A stretch of 64,000 nucleotides of DNA from CAJBVG01 sp943371425. GTDB lineage: Bacteria; Bacteroidota; Bacteroidia; Sphingobacteriales; Sphingobacteriaceae. Location of the stretch: assembly GCA_943371425.1 (NCBI GenBank), contig CALRUR010000008.1, positions 1 through 64,000 on the forward strand, read 5' to 3'. The translations under genes and the position numbers were made by a program. Below are positions 7,601 through 17,623 of this stretch, one piece after another; the first letter of the stretch is position 1; every line of letters begins with the position of its first letter. The notes below the pieces were generated by a model that saw only the letters and a list, made by a program, of their open reading frames with translations, searched no databases and was not told the origin of the DNA.

Positions 7601-10170
7601 TGTATAACAATTTTTTTTATGGTATAGACATTACTATTTATGTTGTCTATTTTTACAAAATAAACGCCAGGTGGCAATCCAATTAAATTGATTTTACTTC
7701 GATATGATTCTATTTTAATTTTATCATAAATAAGTTTACCTGACTCATCAATTACTGAATAAAAACTATCGCCCGAAATAATTGAATTTAATAGCAAATA
7801 AAATAAACCTTGATTAGGATTTGGATATAAACTAACTAATTGATCAAATTCCAAATTAGAGACTGTAGTTTGTGTACTATCAGAATTTGCTCTCTGATAA
7901 ACAGTTAAATTTTCGATTTTATAGTAATCGACTTCATTCGAACAATTACTAAAAAACTTAATTTCAATATCACAAAGATAAAAATCAAATTCAATGCCTG
8001 TACCATTCCATAAGCATACATTTGGAGATGTTATGTCTTGCGTAGTTTCGTAAATCACTTTCGTAATGCCAGGATTACGCGCTTTATGAGCTTTAACGCG
8101 TATCCAAAAACTGTGAGCACCTTTAACGTCAACACAAAGTGGGTAGTTTAACATACCAAAATAGACCTTATCATTATATCTTGAAAAATCTAAATCGCAA
8201 ATATCATTGCAATCACAGTCAACGTTTAAGGCTCGAAAAGAGCCATTAGATGTTACCTGAAATCCATCCTTTAATAAAATTTCATCATTTGCACGAAATT
8301 CAGCGGGATTATTATTGCTAATTGTTACGTTTCCTGCTGCGATAATTTTACTTTTAGTTATAGTTTTAGTTATAACTTGACTTGTTAGCGTATAGTTTAC
8401 TAATTGTGAATTACACCCAGATTCACAGGGCTTACAAGAACCTCCACAATCTTTACTTACTTCATCCCCGTTTTTTATACAATCATTGCATAGAAGTTGA
8501 TTACCACATGGCACGCATTCGCCTCCACAATCAACGCCTAATTCACCAAACATAATATCTTGTACCTTATTATTACAATGATCTAAACCTCCCCAACCAC
8601 CACCACCATATAACCATTCACATGGTGGGCAATCTACCCCACCACAATCCATTTCAACTTCGTCTGCATTCAAAATTCCATCCTGACAATGATTATTTCC
8701 TGCAGGATCATATAGTCCACATTGGCTGTTCCCAGTATTATAAGGATCAATCCATAACATTATATTAGGATAAGTATAAAAAAACTTACCATAATAATCC
8801 TTTAGTCCTGTAAAACCACAGTCTGAATATCCATAAAACAATTGACCTATTACTTTATGATCACTATTAAACAATGGGCTGCCAGATGATCCAAGTTGAG
8901 TATGACCCATTGACCATTCAACTTCCCATAGATATTCTGTATAATCGTTATAAATTTTAGAAACAATACTAGTTGAAGATGCAATAACATTCCCTTTGCT
9001 TATTTTCTTTACATCTCCAGCAGGATGATGTATACCAACGAAATTATTCTTGTTACCACCTAAATAGGAAGCATCCCAGCCTGCATAAGTCGCACCAACT
9101 TGTTGAATTTCATAAGGAAAAGCGTTTAATCTCAATAATAAAAAATCTGATTTCTTTGAGCCATTGTCTTTGTTCAAAACAACACCCCCTTGAATAGCAC
9201 TAATTGGTAATTGATTTGAAATATTTGATGCTAAAGAATTGCAAGTTTCAGTTCTATAATCAAACAGAATTAACCAATTTGAAGCATGAGAAAGTTGAAT
9301 TGGCCAATTCATATCGTTTTTTATATCTTCAATAGCATGGTTTGCGGTCAGAAATAATGGGTCTCCATCATTTGTAGTATTATTCAATAACACCCCAGAT
9401 GCATAACCCCAATATTGATTAGGAGGTTCTGTATTTTGATTTAAAAAAGGATACGTTGTGAAATCAAATAAAATAATACCTACAGATTTATTCTCCATTT
9501 CCCATCCATAGCCTTGAGGACATGAGACATTTAGTGGTTCATTACAAGAACTTGCACCCCCTCCTACTGACCATGGTCCTTCATCTGAAGAAAAAGAATG
9601 AACAATTTTATCAATTACAATAATTGATTTTTCAAAAGAATTTTTAGGTTCAAAATATTCAAGTATTAACTCATCTCCCTTTAGCGGAAAAGTGTTAAAG
9701 CTATTTTTTGAATTCATATTATTTCTATCATTGATCGAACCAATGAACCTATTTGAATTATTAGACATGATAAATAATCTAGATCCTTTTACTAAATGAA
9801 AGCTACTAAACGATAATTGCATAGCATTTGCAGTTTCAGACTTTATATTCAAATAATAAAAAGTCCCAGAATCAACCTTTATGCTTCTAGTATTTGATTC
9901 AAAAAAATTTATAGTAGTATCAATTGAAATTGCATACACTCCAATACCACGTTCTTTAGCTAATTTTTCTTTTAAACTTGCTATTTCAGAGTTTGTTTTA
10001 TTACTATTTACCTTGTTTACTACAACTTTCCCAACAAATCTATTTTGGCTACCTGAATCTATTAATGATTTAAATTCTTCTGTAAAGTATAGTGGCCTAC
10101 CGCCTCGGCTTATTTGAGCAGATACATTTAAAAGTATTAAACAAAATGCTATAGTGAAAAATATTCTCAT
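7597..10170 (-). CDS. T9SS-secreted trypsin-like serine protease
   Basis: This 857-residue secreted protease is most like lysyl endopeptidases of the trypsin fold. After the signal peptide and a propeptide of about 200 residues, the catalytic triad is visible as H278 (LTANHAI), D342 (SDFLLLRLN) and S431 (LGSSGSPLF). Three Cys-rich repeats of the DCGG-x-CxPC kind follow at about 490-590. Next comes a region like the '3-coathanger stack' domain (IISAAGNVTI-type strands, LLKDGFQV), then a type A T9SS sorting domain (LYPNPNQG to KKIVIQ). It is the middle gene of a tight unit, 21 bases after the YadA-like protein and overlapping the next gene. The substrate is unknown; protease identity is well supported. 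Confidence 0.9.
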   Translation of the reverse strand: MRIFFTIAFCLILLNVSAQISRGGRPLYFTEEFKSLIDSGSQNRFVGKVVVNKVNSNKTNSEIASLKEKLAKERGIGVYAISIDTTINFFESNTRSIKVDSGTFYYLNIKSETANAMQLSFSSFHLVKGSRLFIMSNNSNRFIGSINDRNNMNSKNSFNTFPLKGDELILEYFEPKNSFEKSIIVIDKIVHSFSSDEGPWSVGGGASSCNEPLNVSCPQGYGWEMENKSVGIILFDFTTYPFLNQNTEPPNQYWGYASGVLLNNTTNDGDPLFLTANHAIEDIKNDMNWPIQLSHASNWLILFDYRTETCNSLASNISNQLPISAIQGGVVLNKDNGSKKSDFLLLRLNAFPYEIQQVGATYAGWDASYLGGNKNNFVGIHHPAGDVKKISKGNVIASSTSIVSKIYNDYTEYLWEVEWSMGHTQLGSSGSPLFNSDHKVIGQLFYGYSDCGFTGLKDYYGKFFYTYPNIMLWIDPYNTGNSQCGLYDPAGNNHCQDGILNADEVEMDCGGVDCPPCEWLYGGGGWGGLDHCNNKVQDIMFGELGVDCGGECVPCGNQLLCNDCIKNGDEVSKDCGGSCKPCESGCNSQLVNYTLTSQVITKTITKSKIIAAGNVTISNNNPAEFRANDEILLKDGFQVTSNGSFRALNVDCDCNDICDLDFSRYNDKVYFGMLNYPLCVDVKGAHSFWIRVKAHKARNPGITKVIYETTQDITSPNVCLWNGTGIEFDFYLCDIEIKFFSNCSNEVDYYKIENLTVYQRANSDSTQTTVSNLEFDQLVSLYPNPNQGLFYLLLNSIISGDSFYSVIDESGKLIYDKIKIESYRSKINLIGLPPGVYFVKIDNINSNVYTIKKIVIQ

Positions 10171-10191
10171 ATTTTTATTTTCTAAAGTGTG

Positions 10192-11769
10192 TTATTTTAT
10201 TTTACTAATCTTAGAATCTAATTCATCAATCCTCTTTTGTTGCTCAATTATATATAATGTAAGCTCTTCTACCTTCTCTAATAAAATTATATTCATTTTT
10301 CCGAGATCAATTTCTTTGCTTTTGTTATGTTCTGAAGCACTCTCTAATTTCGGTAAATGATGATTTTCTTTTATAAAACTTGCTAATTCTAATAAAGGCA
10401 TTAATTTGTAGTTTTCATCAAAAACATAGTCTGGCCAGCTTGCTGAATTTTTCACTTTAATTTCTGTTGCAATTAATTTGCCATCAATTGCGAGCTTATA
10501 ATCAAATAAATTGGTTGTTCCAATTCCCATTTGACCATATTCATTTACATAAATAGCAGGCATCCATACACTAATTTCAGAGTTTGAAGAACCATATGAA
10601 GATGTATTAAACTTGAAGCCGCCTTCATTTTCAAAAGTAATTGCATTCGCAACTCCAGTTGCAATTCTTTTGTACTTATTTGTAGTAATATCATAGTACA
10701 AATTATTACCAATAATATTTGAGGGTGCGTCCATAAAAACTAGATCTGTACCCACCTGTAAATTTGTCAAAGGGTTAGTCGTTGATACTCCAACAAATCC
10801 ATTGTCAGAAATAGTAAAACGTGCATCTTCCATTGATGCTGACTCATTGTTTACTTCAATGTCATTCAATAAATGAATTTTACCTTTTGAACCTGTTGTT
10901 CTCTCATAAACTAATGCCGTTTTTCTGTATAATAAATTATCTTGTCTGTATCCAAATTGAATTCCAGAAATATCACCATCAGCCAAATAATTAGACCCAA
11001 ATGAAACAAAATTATTCGTAGGTATTACAACATCTAATTTCTGTTGTGGAAAAGTAGTCCCGATACCAATATTCCCAACATTATTATAGGTGTTGCTGTT
11101 TGACTGTTTCCAATTTGATGTAGACGTAAATGAAATCCAATTAGACCCATTATATCCTTCAAAATCCACTCCATTCCATTTTATACTTCCCGCAATATTA
11201 TTTGAGGTATTCCCTAGTTTAATCCCTCCATAGGTTTCTAAAGATTGTTGCGGGTTTGTGGTACCAATTCCAATTTTAGAATCGTTCGAGCTTGTTGATG
11301 TGTTGCCTTTAACAAATAAAGAGGGAAGTCCATTAAATCCAATCAAGAATGAGTTCGCAATATTATTTTCTAAGTATGAGAAGTTAGTTTGACTTGATTC
11401 ATCAAAATCTCTACCCGTCCCAAAGACATAGCTATTTAGGTTACTTGATTTAGCATAATAACCAAATGCAAAAGAGAAATATGCATTTGTTGTGGTAACT
11501 GAATTTCTACCAGCTGTTAATGAATTAAGTCCTGCGGCTAAATTTAGATTTCCAAATGCAAATGAGTTAGTGCCTGATGCTGTATTTCCTGCCCCTAAAG
11601 TGGTAGACCTGCTACCAGAAGATATATTATTACTTCCAAAAGCTGTTGCACCTGAACCAGTAGCAATGCTAGTAGTATTTGATTGGCAGGTTATACAATT
11701 GGTTTGGGCAATTGTAAAGTTTGAGATTACCGAGCTTATCACAAACAAAATAAAAAGTTTACTTTTCAT
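10192..11769 (-). CDS. YadA-head-like surface protein with C-terminal coiled coil
   Basis: This 525-residue protein has a signal peptide ending SNFTIA. Residues about 30-130 hold short repeats such as ATAFGSN, STTLGAGN and SFAFGNLN, the left-handed beta-roll pattern of trimeric adhesin heads. Middle segments repeat IGIGTTNPQQ, as found in Bacteroidota tail-fibre-like proteins. The last 40 residues (LLEKVEELTLYIIEQQKRI) are a coiled coil that should trimerise the protein. No peptidase S74 domain or obvious T9SS sorting domain is present, and no YadA membrane anchor, so the export route is uncertain. It is the first gene of the protease unit, 21 bases ahead. Adhesion is inferred from the repeats. 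Confidence 0.78.
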   Translation of the reverse strand: MKSKLFILFVISSVISNFTIAQTNCITCQSNTTSIATGSGATAFGSNNISSGSRSTTLGAGNTASGTNSFAFGNLNLAAGLNSLTAGRNSVTTTNAYFSFAFGYYAKSSNLNSYVFGTGRDFDESSQTNFSYLENNIANSFLIGFNGLPSLFVKGNTSTSSNDSKIGIGTTNPQQSLETYGGIKLGNTSNNIAGSIKWNGVDFEGYNGSNWISFTSTSNWKQSNSNTYNNVGNIGIGTTFPQQKLDVVIPTNNFVSFGSNYLADGDISGIQFGYRQDNLLYRKTALVYERTTGSKGKIHLLNDIEVNNESASMEDARFTISDNGFVGVSTTNPLTNLQVGTDLVFMDAPSNIIGNNLYYDITTNKYKRIATGVANAITFENEGGFKFNTSSYGSSNSEISVWMPAIYVNEYGQMGIGTTNLFDYKLAIDGKLIATEIKVKNSASWPDYVFDENYKLMPLLELASFIKENHHLPKLESASEHNKSKEIDLGKMNIILLEKVEELTLYIIEQQKRIDELDSKISKIK

Positions 11770-11933
11770 AATATTATTTAAGTTTATTTAAATAAATGTA
11801 TTTATAAAATTTTTACCTTTTCCCAATGGTTATAGTCTATTCCTATCCACACTAAATAAAAATGACATTATGCAATTAGGGTGAATATTAGTCAACTATT
11901 ATATTTTGCACAAATATTTAAAACAAACAAAAA

Positions 11934-11959
11934 AAGCTTCTCCATTTCTGAAGAAGCTT
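11934..11959 (-). terminator. Rho-independent terminator after the OB-fold secreted protein
   Basis: Read on the minus strand, AAGCTTCT and AGAAGCTT pair around a 10-base loop and are followed by a T-rich tail. It lies 38 bases after the stop of the 703-residue protein gene, where a terminator is expected. The gap 11770-11996 otherwise holds only a word repeat. Confidence 0.75.
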
Positions 11960-11965
11960 CCTTTA

Positions 11966-11996
11966 CTCGATACTCAATTCTCGATACTCAATACTA
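11966..11996. repeat. CTCGATACTCAAT word repeat
   Basis: The word CTCGATACTCAA occurs about two and a half times in a row beside the stop codon of the 703-residue protein gene. It shares its vocabulary with the hairpin at 48444-48524, where GTATCGAGTAT words form both arms; here only one arm is present. Confidence 0.6.
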
Positions 11997-14108
11997 CTAT
12001 TTCGTCACCACAAAACGTCCATTGTTTAACACTCCCGCAGAAGCAGATGAGATGCTGTAAATGTAAGTTCCTTGAGCGTAGTCTGAAACATTTACATTAG
12101 CTGTACCGGTTGTTCCATCTAAAGAAACAGAATTAATAGTACGTCCGAAGATATCGTAAATTGTTAATTTTAAATCTGAGGTATTTACTGGCATAATGTA
12201 ATCTAAATTCATTACACTGCTAGTAGGGTTAGGGTAAACCAATGCTTTACCTTTGTTTACAAAACTAGAACCGATGCTGTTTACCGATTGGTATGCTTCG
12301 AAATCTGCATTGTTACGTGGTAATAATTTAAAGTTATTGAAACCGTAAGTCATGATACCAGTTAAAGATGCCATGTTATCTCCTTTTTCAACTATGACCA
12401 TAGGAACACCAAGATTTGGAACCCAAATACTATCCATTACATATGATACATTTAATGAAGAAAATACTGAGTTTGTTTGGCGACCAGCTAATACGCGGCA
12501 ACCAGCTCCTGGATCTAAAGTATCTAAAGCTACTCTGTATTCTGCAAAATTACTTGGAGCATCTGCATTTGTATTGTTGATATAAATTACTCCTGCACTT
12601 GGTGCAAATTTAACTAACATACTTTCGTATGGCTCAGTAGCGGTAACGCTTGCTACTCTGAACGAGTCGATGTTTACTACTGTTGGTGCAATGTTAACCG
12701 TACCTACTTTTAAAATAGAAGTAGTATTTTCTATACGTGTTAAACCGAAATATTCTTTTACAACACCTGTAACAATTACTTTATCGCCGGTTACTACATC
12801 GGCAATACCTGTACCATTTGCAACTGCAATACCTGCATAGGTTGCTTGGTTTTCTTGTTGAATGTGTACGTAACCTAAATCGTCTTTAGAAGAAGTAACC
12901 ACACCAGTAACAGTAACCGTTTGCTCAACAAAGCCTGAGTTACCAGATCTAAATGGAGTGTATTGTAAATCGTAAATAGTTAAACCGTTATTTCTAACTA
13001 CATAAAATCTTGGATCTTCTGCAGGTACGTTAGGTATACGGCTAGTTAATGCAGGTGTTGCATTATCTGTAGCTTCAATAAAAAACTTAACTAAAGAACC
13101 ATCTGCTTGTGCAGGAATTTGAGCAGTGTATGAACTACCATTAGCAGTCATGTTTACACTGATATAACTTTGATTAGTTGCACCAACTGCATAGTATAAT
13201 TTTGCAGAAGCAACACCGTCTAAATCAGTAATGTTTGCTGATACAGTAACTACATCATTATTTGTAGGAACGTTTATGTTTTTAGAAATTGCAGTAATTG
13301 CTGGAGCCGAAGCACCCCAAACTACATCATCTGGAGTGAATGGGTGTAATTCGTAGCCTCTGTTATTTTTTGAATGCAATAGCACTCCTTTCATAGATAA
13401 TGCAAAATCACCTACTACTGGCGGCACAAAAGATCCTCCACTTGCTGGTAATCTGAAATCTTTGAAACGATCAGAAACATTCATTTTATTTCCTGCTGCA
13501 TCAATAATGTTAAAACTTACACGTGCCCCGTTTGAGAAATAGTCAACTGATGAAACTGTAACGTTTTTAATTTCTACATACATACCTTCCCACTGCTCAC
13601 CAGTTGTTAAAATATTATTTCTGTTGATGTCGTTCAAATCTGCAACGGTAACCAATTTAGATTTAACAGTTATGCCACTACCTAATAATTGTATAGGTGT
13701 TGCAGGGTTTGTATTGTTAGGAACGAATTCTGTTTCACCTTGGAATTCTTCAACGTGCCCAACGATTTCTACAGAGTCACCAGCTGCCAAAGCTAAGATA
13801 CCTGTTCCACCGTCGCCACCTGCGCTCGGGAAGGGCTGGTAAACATCGATGCCCGAAAAAGGAGAACCATCATTTGTTTGAATCCATACTTGTTTACCCC
13901 CAACTATAGTTGATAGGTTTGCTGCCATAACCACCACACCTCTAATACGAATTGTATCAGTAAGTCCGAATGATGAAGCGTCGTTACCAGCAGCTAAATC
14001 TTGCTGAGAAACGAATTGTACTTCTTGAATAGTTTTTAATGGATATTGTGCATTTGCAGCAATAGCCACGATCAAGAAGAATGCTAATGAAAGTAGTTTT
14101 TTGTTCAT
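11997..14108 (-). CDS. T9SS-secreted protein with two OB-fold-like domains
   Basis: This 703-residue secreted protein has a signal peptide ending AIAANA. Residues about 35-265 contain strands typical of the OB-fold/DUF5689 group (IRIRGVVVMAANLS, AGDSVEIVGHVEEFQGETEF). Residues 270-385 look like an Ig-like module, and a second OB-like segment covers about 390-490 (VTVTGVVTSSKDD, GDKVIVTGVVKEYFGLTRI). A type A T9SS sorting domain ends it (LVYPNPTSS to GRFVVTK). It sits in a run with an endonuclease-family protein two genes upstream. OB-fold plus EEP is the pairing seen in secreted nucleases of the ExeM/YhcR type, so a role in extracellular nucleic-acid breakdown is plausible but inferred. Confidence 0.78.
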   Translation of the reverse strand: MNKKLLSLAFFLIVAIAANAQYPLKTIQEVQFVSQQDLAAGNDASSFGLTDTIRIRGVVVMAANLSTIVGGKQVWIQTNDGSPFSGIDVYQPFPSAGGDGGTGILALAAGDSVEIVGHVEEFQGETEFVPNNTNPATPIQLLGSGITVKSKLVTVADLNDINRNNILTTGEQWEGMYVEIKNVTVSSVDYFSNGARVSFNIIDAAGNKMNVSDRFKDFRLPASGGSFVPPVVGDFALSMKGVLLHSKNNRGYELHPFTPDDVVWGASAPAITAISKNINVPTNNDVVTVSANITDLDGVASAKLYYAVGATNQSYISVNMTANGSSYTAQIPAQADGSLVKFFIEATDNATPALTSRIPNVPAEDPRFYVVRNNGLTIYDLQYTPFRSGNSGFVEQTVTVTGVVTSSKDDLGYVHIQQENQATYAGIAVANGTGIADVVTGDKVIVTGVVKEYFGLTRIENTTSILKVGTVNIAPTVVNIDSFRVASVTATEPYESMLVKFAPSAGVIYINNTNADAPSNFAEYRVALDTLDPGAGCRVLAGRQTNSVFSSLNVSYVMDSIWVPNLGVPMVIVEKGDNMASLTGIMTYGFNNFKLLPRNNADFEAYQSVNSIGSSFVNKGKALVYPNPTSSVMNLDYIMPVNTSDLKLTIYDIFGRTINSVSLDGTTGTANVNVSDYAQGTYIYSISSASAGVLNNGRFVVTK

Positions 14109-14131
14109 TTTATTTTTGTTATATATTTTTT

Positions 14132-16246
14132 CTATTTAATTAATGCGAATTTACCTTTGTAAATTTCACCAGTTTTATTGTCGCGTACAGAAAACATATA
14201 GGTACCTCGTGCTATAATTTGGTTGTCTTTTGATAATAAGTCCCAGGCATGTTCACCTCCTGCAAATACCGTACCCGTTGGGTCTGAATAAGTACTCATC
14301 CAACGTATATCGCTACCATTATACGAATCGTTGTGTTCAAATTCATCTACTAAATCGCCTGCCACTGTATAAATACGCACTTGGCAATCGCTTGGTAAGT
14401 TGGCAAAATAAATTTTCTTGTCTTCTGGATTAGTGCTTAGGCCTTCCCAAGCTGCCACCCCATAATATGGATTTGGATACACAAATGGATCACCATTTTT
14501 AAAATCATCATTTCCTTTCGTTCCTGCAAAAACACGTTTCATGTTTGGCAATGAACTCGATTCTAAAGATTGTAAGTTGTTAATCTCATCACCTTGATCG
14601 AACGAGGTTACCGCAATTGCATGTTGCCAGCCGTTTTGAATATTTTCGAAAGTATATTTATAATGATAGTAAATAGTATCTCCAGCATTTGTAAGTTCAC
14701 CAAAGGTAATAGAGTCGGCTAATACAATTTCTCCGAAAGATGTATTGTTAAATAAATTATTATCGTTTCTATCAAACTCTGAAATTAATTTTAATGAACG
14801 AATAATATCTTGCGTTTCTTTTACATCAAAACCTAAGGTCGATTTGTAAATTCTATATCCTTCAAAATCTTTTTTCTTAGAAATAGGATCTACAGATGAT
14901 TCTGAATTATTAGACCAGTATAATTCGATTTTATTTTCGGATGCTACAATTTTTGTACGAGGAATGTTTGGTGGCGAAGGCAATACAAATCTGGTAATTT
15001 CTCCATCACCGTCTCTGTCTTCTCCTGGGTCTAATACTCCGTTAAAGTTTGCATCTTCTCCGTTGTAAGCTGTTTGCGCGAATACTGAATTTTGCACTAA
15101 CACTCCTTTTTGTACATCGTTATCGGCAGTATTCGGATTTCCATCTTCTACTTTTTTAGCACATACTAAAGAGAAAGAAACATTAATACTTTCTCCGGGT
15201 GCTACACGTACAAATGGACCAGCCGACATTAAATGCGAACGGTTATTAGCTTGGCGCAAGGTTGGGCGAATAAGCGTTTCCCAATCGGGGCGGAAGTTTA
15301 AGCCTGCCGTCATTTTTCCATATTTCTGGTTATCGTCACTCGGCGAAAAATACAAAGGGTCGGCTGTATTATTAAATTGCCAAGCATTGTAATGTACATC
15401 AAAATTACTACGCACTAATGGATGCGCTAAGCCTAATTTATCTATAGCACCTAAATATTTTAAACCTACATAACTTTCTGTAAAACCAACATCACCGTTT
15501 GCATCAAACTCATATGCGATGTATAAAGAATCCAAATATCCGTTTCCACCTTTGTTAAAAAATGCACTACCTGCAGGCACTGTTAAATTCACATTTCGCA
15601 CTACCCCATCTTTCCAATAACCAACGTACACAGAGTCCCAGGTATTGGTGCTGTTATTAGTAATTACATAATTTAAAATCACGAAATAATTGGCGAAGTT
15701 AAAATTGTAGTTATACGATTCGAAATGTACATCCGCACCTAATGGGAAAAGGTGATTGTTAATTACAATGTTTGTTCCGGGTACAACTGTATTTTTATCA
15801 GTAAAATCAGAAACAAAATCTTGATGCGAAATTGCTTCTGTTTTATACAAAGGATTATCTATTAAACTAGATCTTTCAGCTAAGCCAGAACCAACTGCTG
15901 CAGAAAATTCGAAATTCTGTTTACCAGTAGTGTAACCAGCAGCATCATCAATAGCACCTGTGCTTACCGCTACTTGAGAGCCATTAATATATGCCCCAAT
16001 CCATAAACCACCTTGGAATAAATGTTCTACTCCAGAGCCTGTAGGAAACTCGCAGGATGCATATTTTAATACATTGTATGAACCACGAAAGGCATTACCA
16101 ATCATCCCTAAGTTATTCACCGTCATTCTAATATTTCCTGCAGAGGTTTGTCTCTCTTCAAAAGATGCTTGAGCCTTGAGCTCCATCGTTTGAAAACTTA
16201 TAAACGTTGCAAATAATACTATCGCTATTTTTTTATTATAAATCAT
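14132..16246 (-). CDS. Large secreted protein of unknown function
   Basis: This 704-residue protein has a signal peptide ending MELKA, then a long beta-rich region typical of Bacteroidota extracellular proteins. Near residue 395 is an EF-hand/dockerin-like calcium loop (EDANFNGVLDPGEDRDGDGE). The C-terminus (NPYYGVAAWEG, then VRIYTVAGDLVDEF, ending YKGKFALIK) resembles FlgD-Ig/T9SS-type modules, so it is probably exported by the same route as its neighbours. It begins two bases after the endonuclease-family gene ends and runs 23 bases before the OB-fold gene, so the three are very likely one operon. I cannot assign a biochemical activity. Confidence 0.72.
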   Translation of the reverse strand: MIYNKKIAIVLFATFISFQTMELKAQASFEERQTSAGNIRMTVNNLGMIGNAFRGSYNVLKYASCEFPTGSGVEHLFQGGLWIGAYINGSQVAVSTGAIDDAAGYTTGKQNFEFSAAVGSGLAERSSLIDNPLYKTEAISHQDFVSDFTDKNTVVPGTNIVINNHLFPLGADVHFESYNYNFNFANYFVILNYVITNNSTNTWDSVYVGYWKDGVVRNVNLTVPAGSAFFNKGGNGYLDSLYIAYEFDANGDVGFTESYVGLKYLGAIDKLGLAHPLVRSNFDVHYNAWQFNNTADPLYFSPSDDNQKYGKMTAGLNFRPDWETLIRPTLRQANNRSHLMSAGPFVRVAPGESINVSFSLVCAKKVEDGNPNTADNDVQKGVLVQNSVFAQTAYNGEDANFNGVLDPGEDRDGDGEITRFVLPSPPNIPRTKIVASENKIELYWSNNSESSVDPISKKKDFEGYRIYKSTLGFDVKETQDIIRSLKLISEFDRNDNNLFNNTSFGEIVLADSITFGELTNAGDTIYYHYKYTFENIQNGWQHAIAVTSFDQGDEINNLQSLESSSLPNMKRVFAGTKGNDDFKNGDPFVYPNPYYGVAAWEGLSTNPEDKKIYFANLPSDCQVRIYTVAGDLVDEFEHNDSYNGSDIRWMSTYSDPTGTVFAGGEHAWDLLSKDNQIIARGTYMFSVRDNKTGEIYKGKFALIK

Positions 16247-16248
16247 TT

Positions 16249-17541
16249 TTATTTCTTCAATAATTTACGTTGTATTTCCCAACCGTTTTCATTACGAATT
16301 TTCAGAATGTAAATACCCTTTTGTAAATCAAATGGCAGCGCATAAGTTAAATCATTTTCATCAAATTTATGAGTTAAACTGATGATGCGTTTTGCATTTA
16401 TATCGTATAATTCGAAACTCAATTTCTTAGTTAACAATTCGGCATTAACATGTATTTTTAAATTTTCAATAACCGGATTTTCAAAATAAATTTGTTGCTC
16501 AAACTTTTTCAAATCTGCCGAAATGCCTTGTGGCAAAGGCTTTGAAGGACTTAGTACAAAATCTGCACGAATAGGAATATGGTCGGACATATTGTACAAT
16601 GCATTAAGTACATCTGTTGGTACAGAGGTATTAGTTGGAGATGCGTTCAAGGCTAAATTAAAATGCAAGCCATCATTTCCAACAGCTTTATAAGTATTTG
16701 GCAAAATTCTCATTTTTAATGAATCGCCAATTAAAGAATTTGAACAAAGCATAATATCAAAACGATCGTCCATACCACCACTAGAAAAACCACCTGTTTG
16801 TGTAGTATGTGTAGATTGGGTATGAATATCGGAGAAAGAACCGTTGTTATTCCAAGTTCCTAATCTGTTAATTGGATCTTTTAACCTGTTAATAACACTG
16901 GTGCTTGTAACTAAGTTATTAAAACCTGCTTCGGTATTTGTGTAAACATTATAATCGCCCATTACCATTACGTTTTTAGCATTTGGGAAAGCGTTTAAAT
17001 AATTTACCACGGCGGTTGCTTCTGCACCGCGTATTGATTCATCTGAAGAAGAGTTACCCGCTTTAAAGTGCAATACAATTACCGTAAAAAAAATAGTGTC
17101 TTTGGTTTTTACCAAATTACTATCGTTGTACATAAAATTATAAGCAGTAATTTCTCTTTGGATGGTGCTAACAGTATCTTGTTTTAGCAAGGTGAATTTT
17201 TCTGAATTGTAATAAATATTATTTGCCAAGGATTTATCTTGACCGGCCAATGATAATTTACCTTTTCTCCAGTAAGTAACACCGTTTACATTAAAAGCAC
17301 CGCTTAATAAAGTTGCTCCATAATCTGCAGAAGTATTTATTTCGTTTACCCCTACAATATCTGGTTGTACATGATTTAAGATGGTAATCATTAATGGGTT
17401 TTTAATGGCAGGCTCTTGCCCACTTTGCCCATAACGTAATACATTGTATTGCATTACACGAATAGTGTCTTGAGAGAACGCATCAAAATGCTGTAAAATC
17501 AATAAACACAGTAATAAAGGTAAGCTCGTTTTAATTCTCAT
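16249..17541 (-). CDS. Secreted endonuclease/exonuclease/phosphatase family protein
   Basis: This 430-residue exported enzyme belongs to the EEP superfamily, which cleaves phosphodiesters in nucleic acids or phospholipids with a divalent metal. After the signal peptide (AFSQ), the catalytic signatures appear in order: N33 in MQYNVLRYG, E67 in GVNEINT, the VMGDYNVYT motif, and the terminal SDHIPIRADF. Residues about 350-430 form a type A T9SS sorting domain (FENPVIENLKIHV to QRKLLKK). It is first in a three-gene unit. DNase activity is likely given the OB-fold protein in the operon, but sphingomyelinase-like activity cannot be excluded. Confidence 0.88.
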   Translation of the reverse strand: MRIKTSLPLLLCLLILQHFDAFSQDTIRVMQYNVLRYGQSGQEPAIKNPLMITILNHVQPDIVGVNEINTSADYGATLLSGAFNVNGVTYWRKGKLSLAGQDKSLANNIYYNSEKFTLLKQDTVSTIQREITAYNFMYNDSNLVKTKDTIFFTVIVLHFKAGNSSSDESIRGAEATAVVNYLNAFPNAKNVMVMGDYNVYTNTEAGFNNLVTSTSVINRLKDPINRLGTWNNNGSFSDIHTQSTHTTQTGGFSSGGMDDRFDIMLCSNSLIGDSLKMRILPNTYKAVGNDGLHFNLALNASPTNTSVPTDVLNALYNMSDHIPIRADFVLSPSKPLPQGISADLKKFEQQIYFENPVIENLKIHVNAELLTKKLSFELYDINAKRIISLTHKFDENDLTYALPFDLQKGIYILKIRNENGWEIQRKLLKK

Positions 17542-17563
17542 CGGTAAATGCCAAAATAGCTAG

Positions 17564-17571
17564 CAAATGTA
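17564..17571 (-). promoter_or_regulatory. -7 promoter element for the endonuclease operon
   Basis: The minus strand reads TACATTTG, a full match to the Bacteroidota TAnnTTTG -7 element, 23 bases before the ATG at 17541. No clear TTTG is present at the usual -33 distance. Confidence 0.55.
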
Positions 17572-17623
17572 GAAATATTTTTCCGCTTGTTTGTTAGCTT
17601 AATGTTAAATATGAGTGGATTTC

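Noticed and set aside
11770..11996. Small RNA or tRNA in the longest gene-free gaps
   Set aside because: The gaps at 11770-11996, 6975-7189, 56336-56537 and 38966-39159 show terminators and word repeats only; no cloverleaf or conserved RNA element was recognised.
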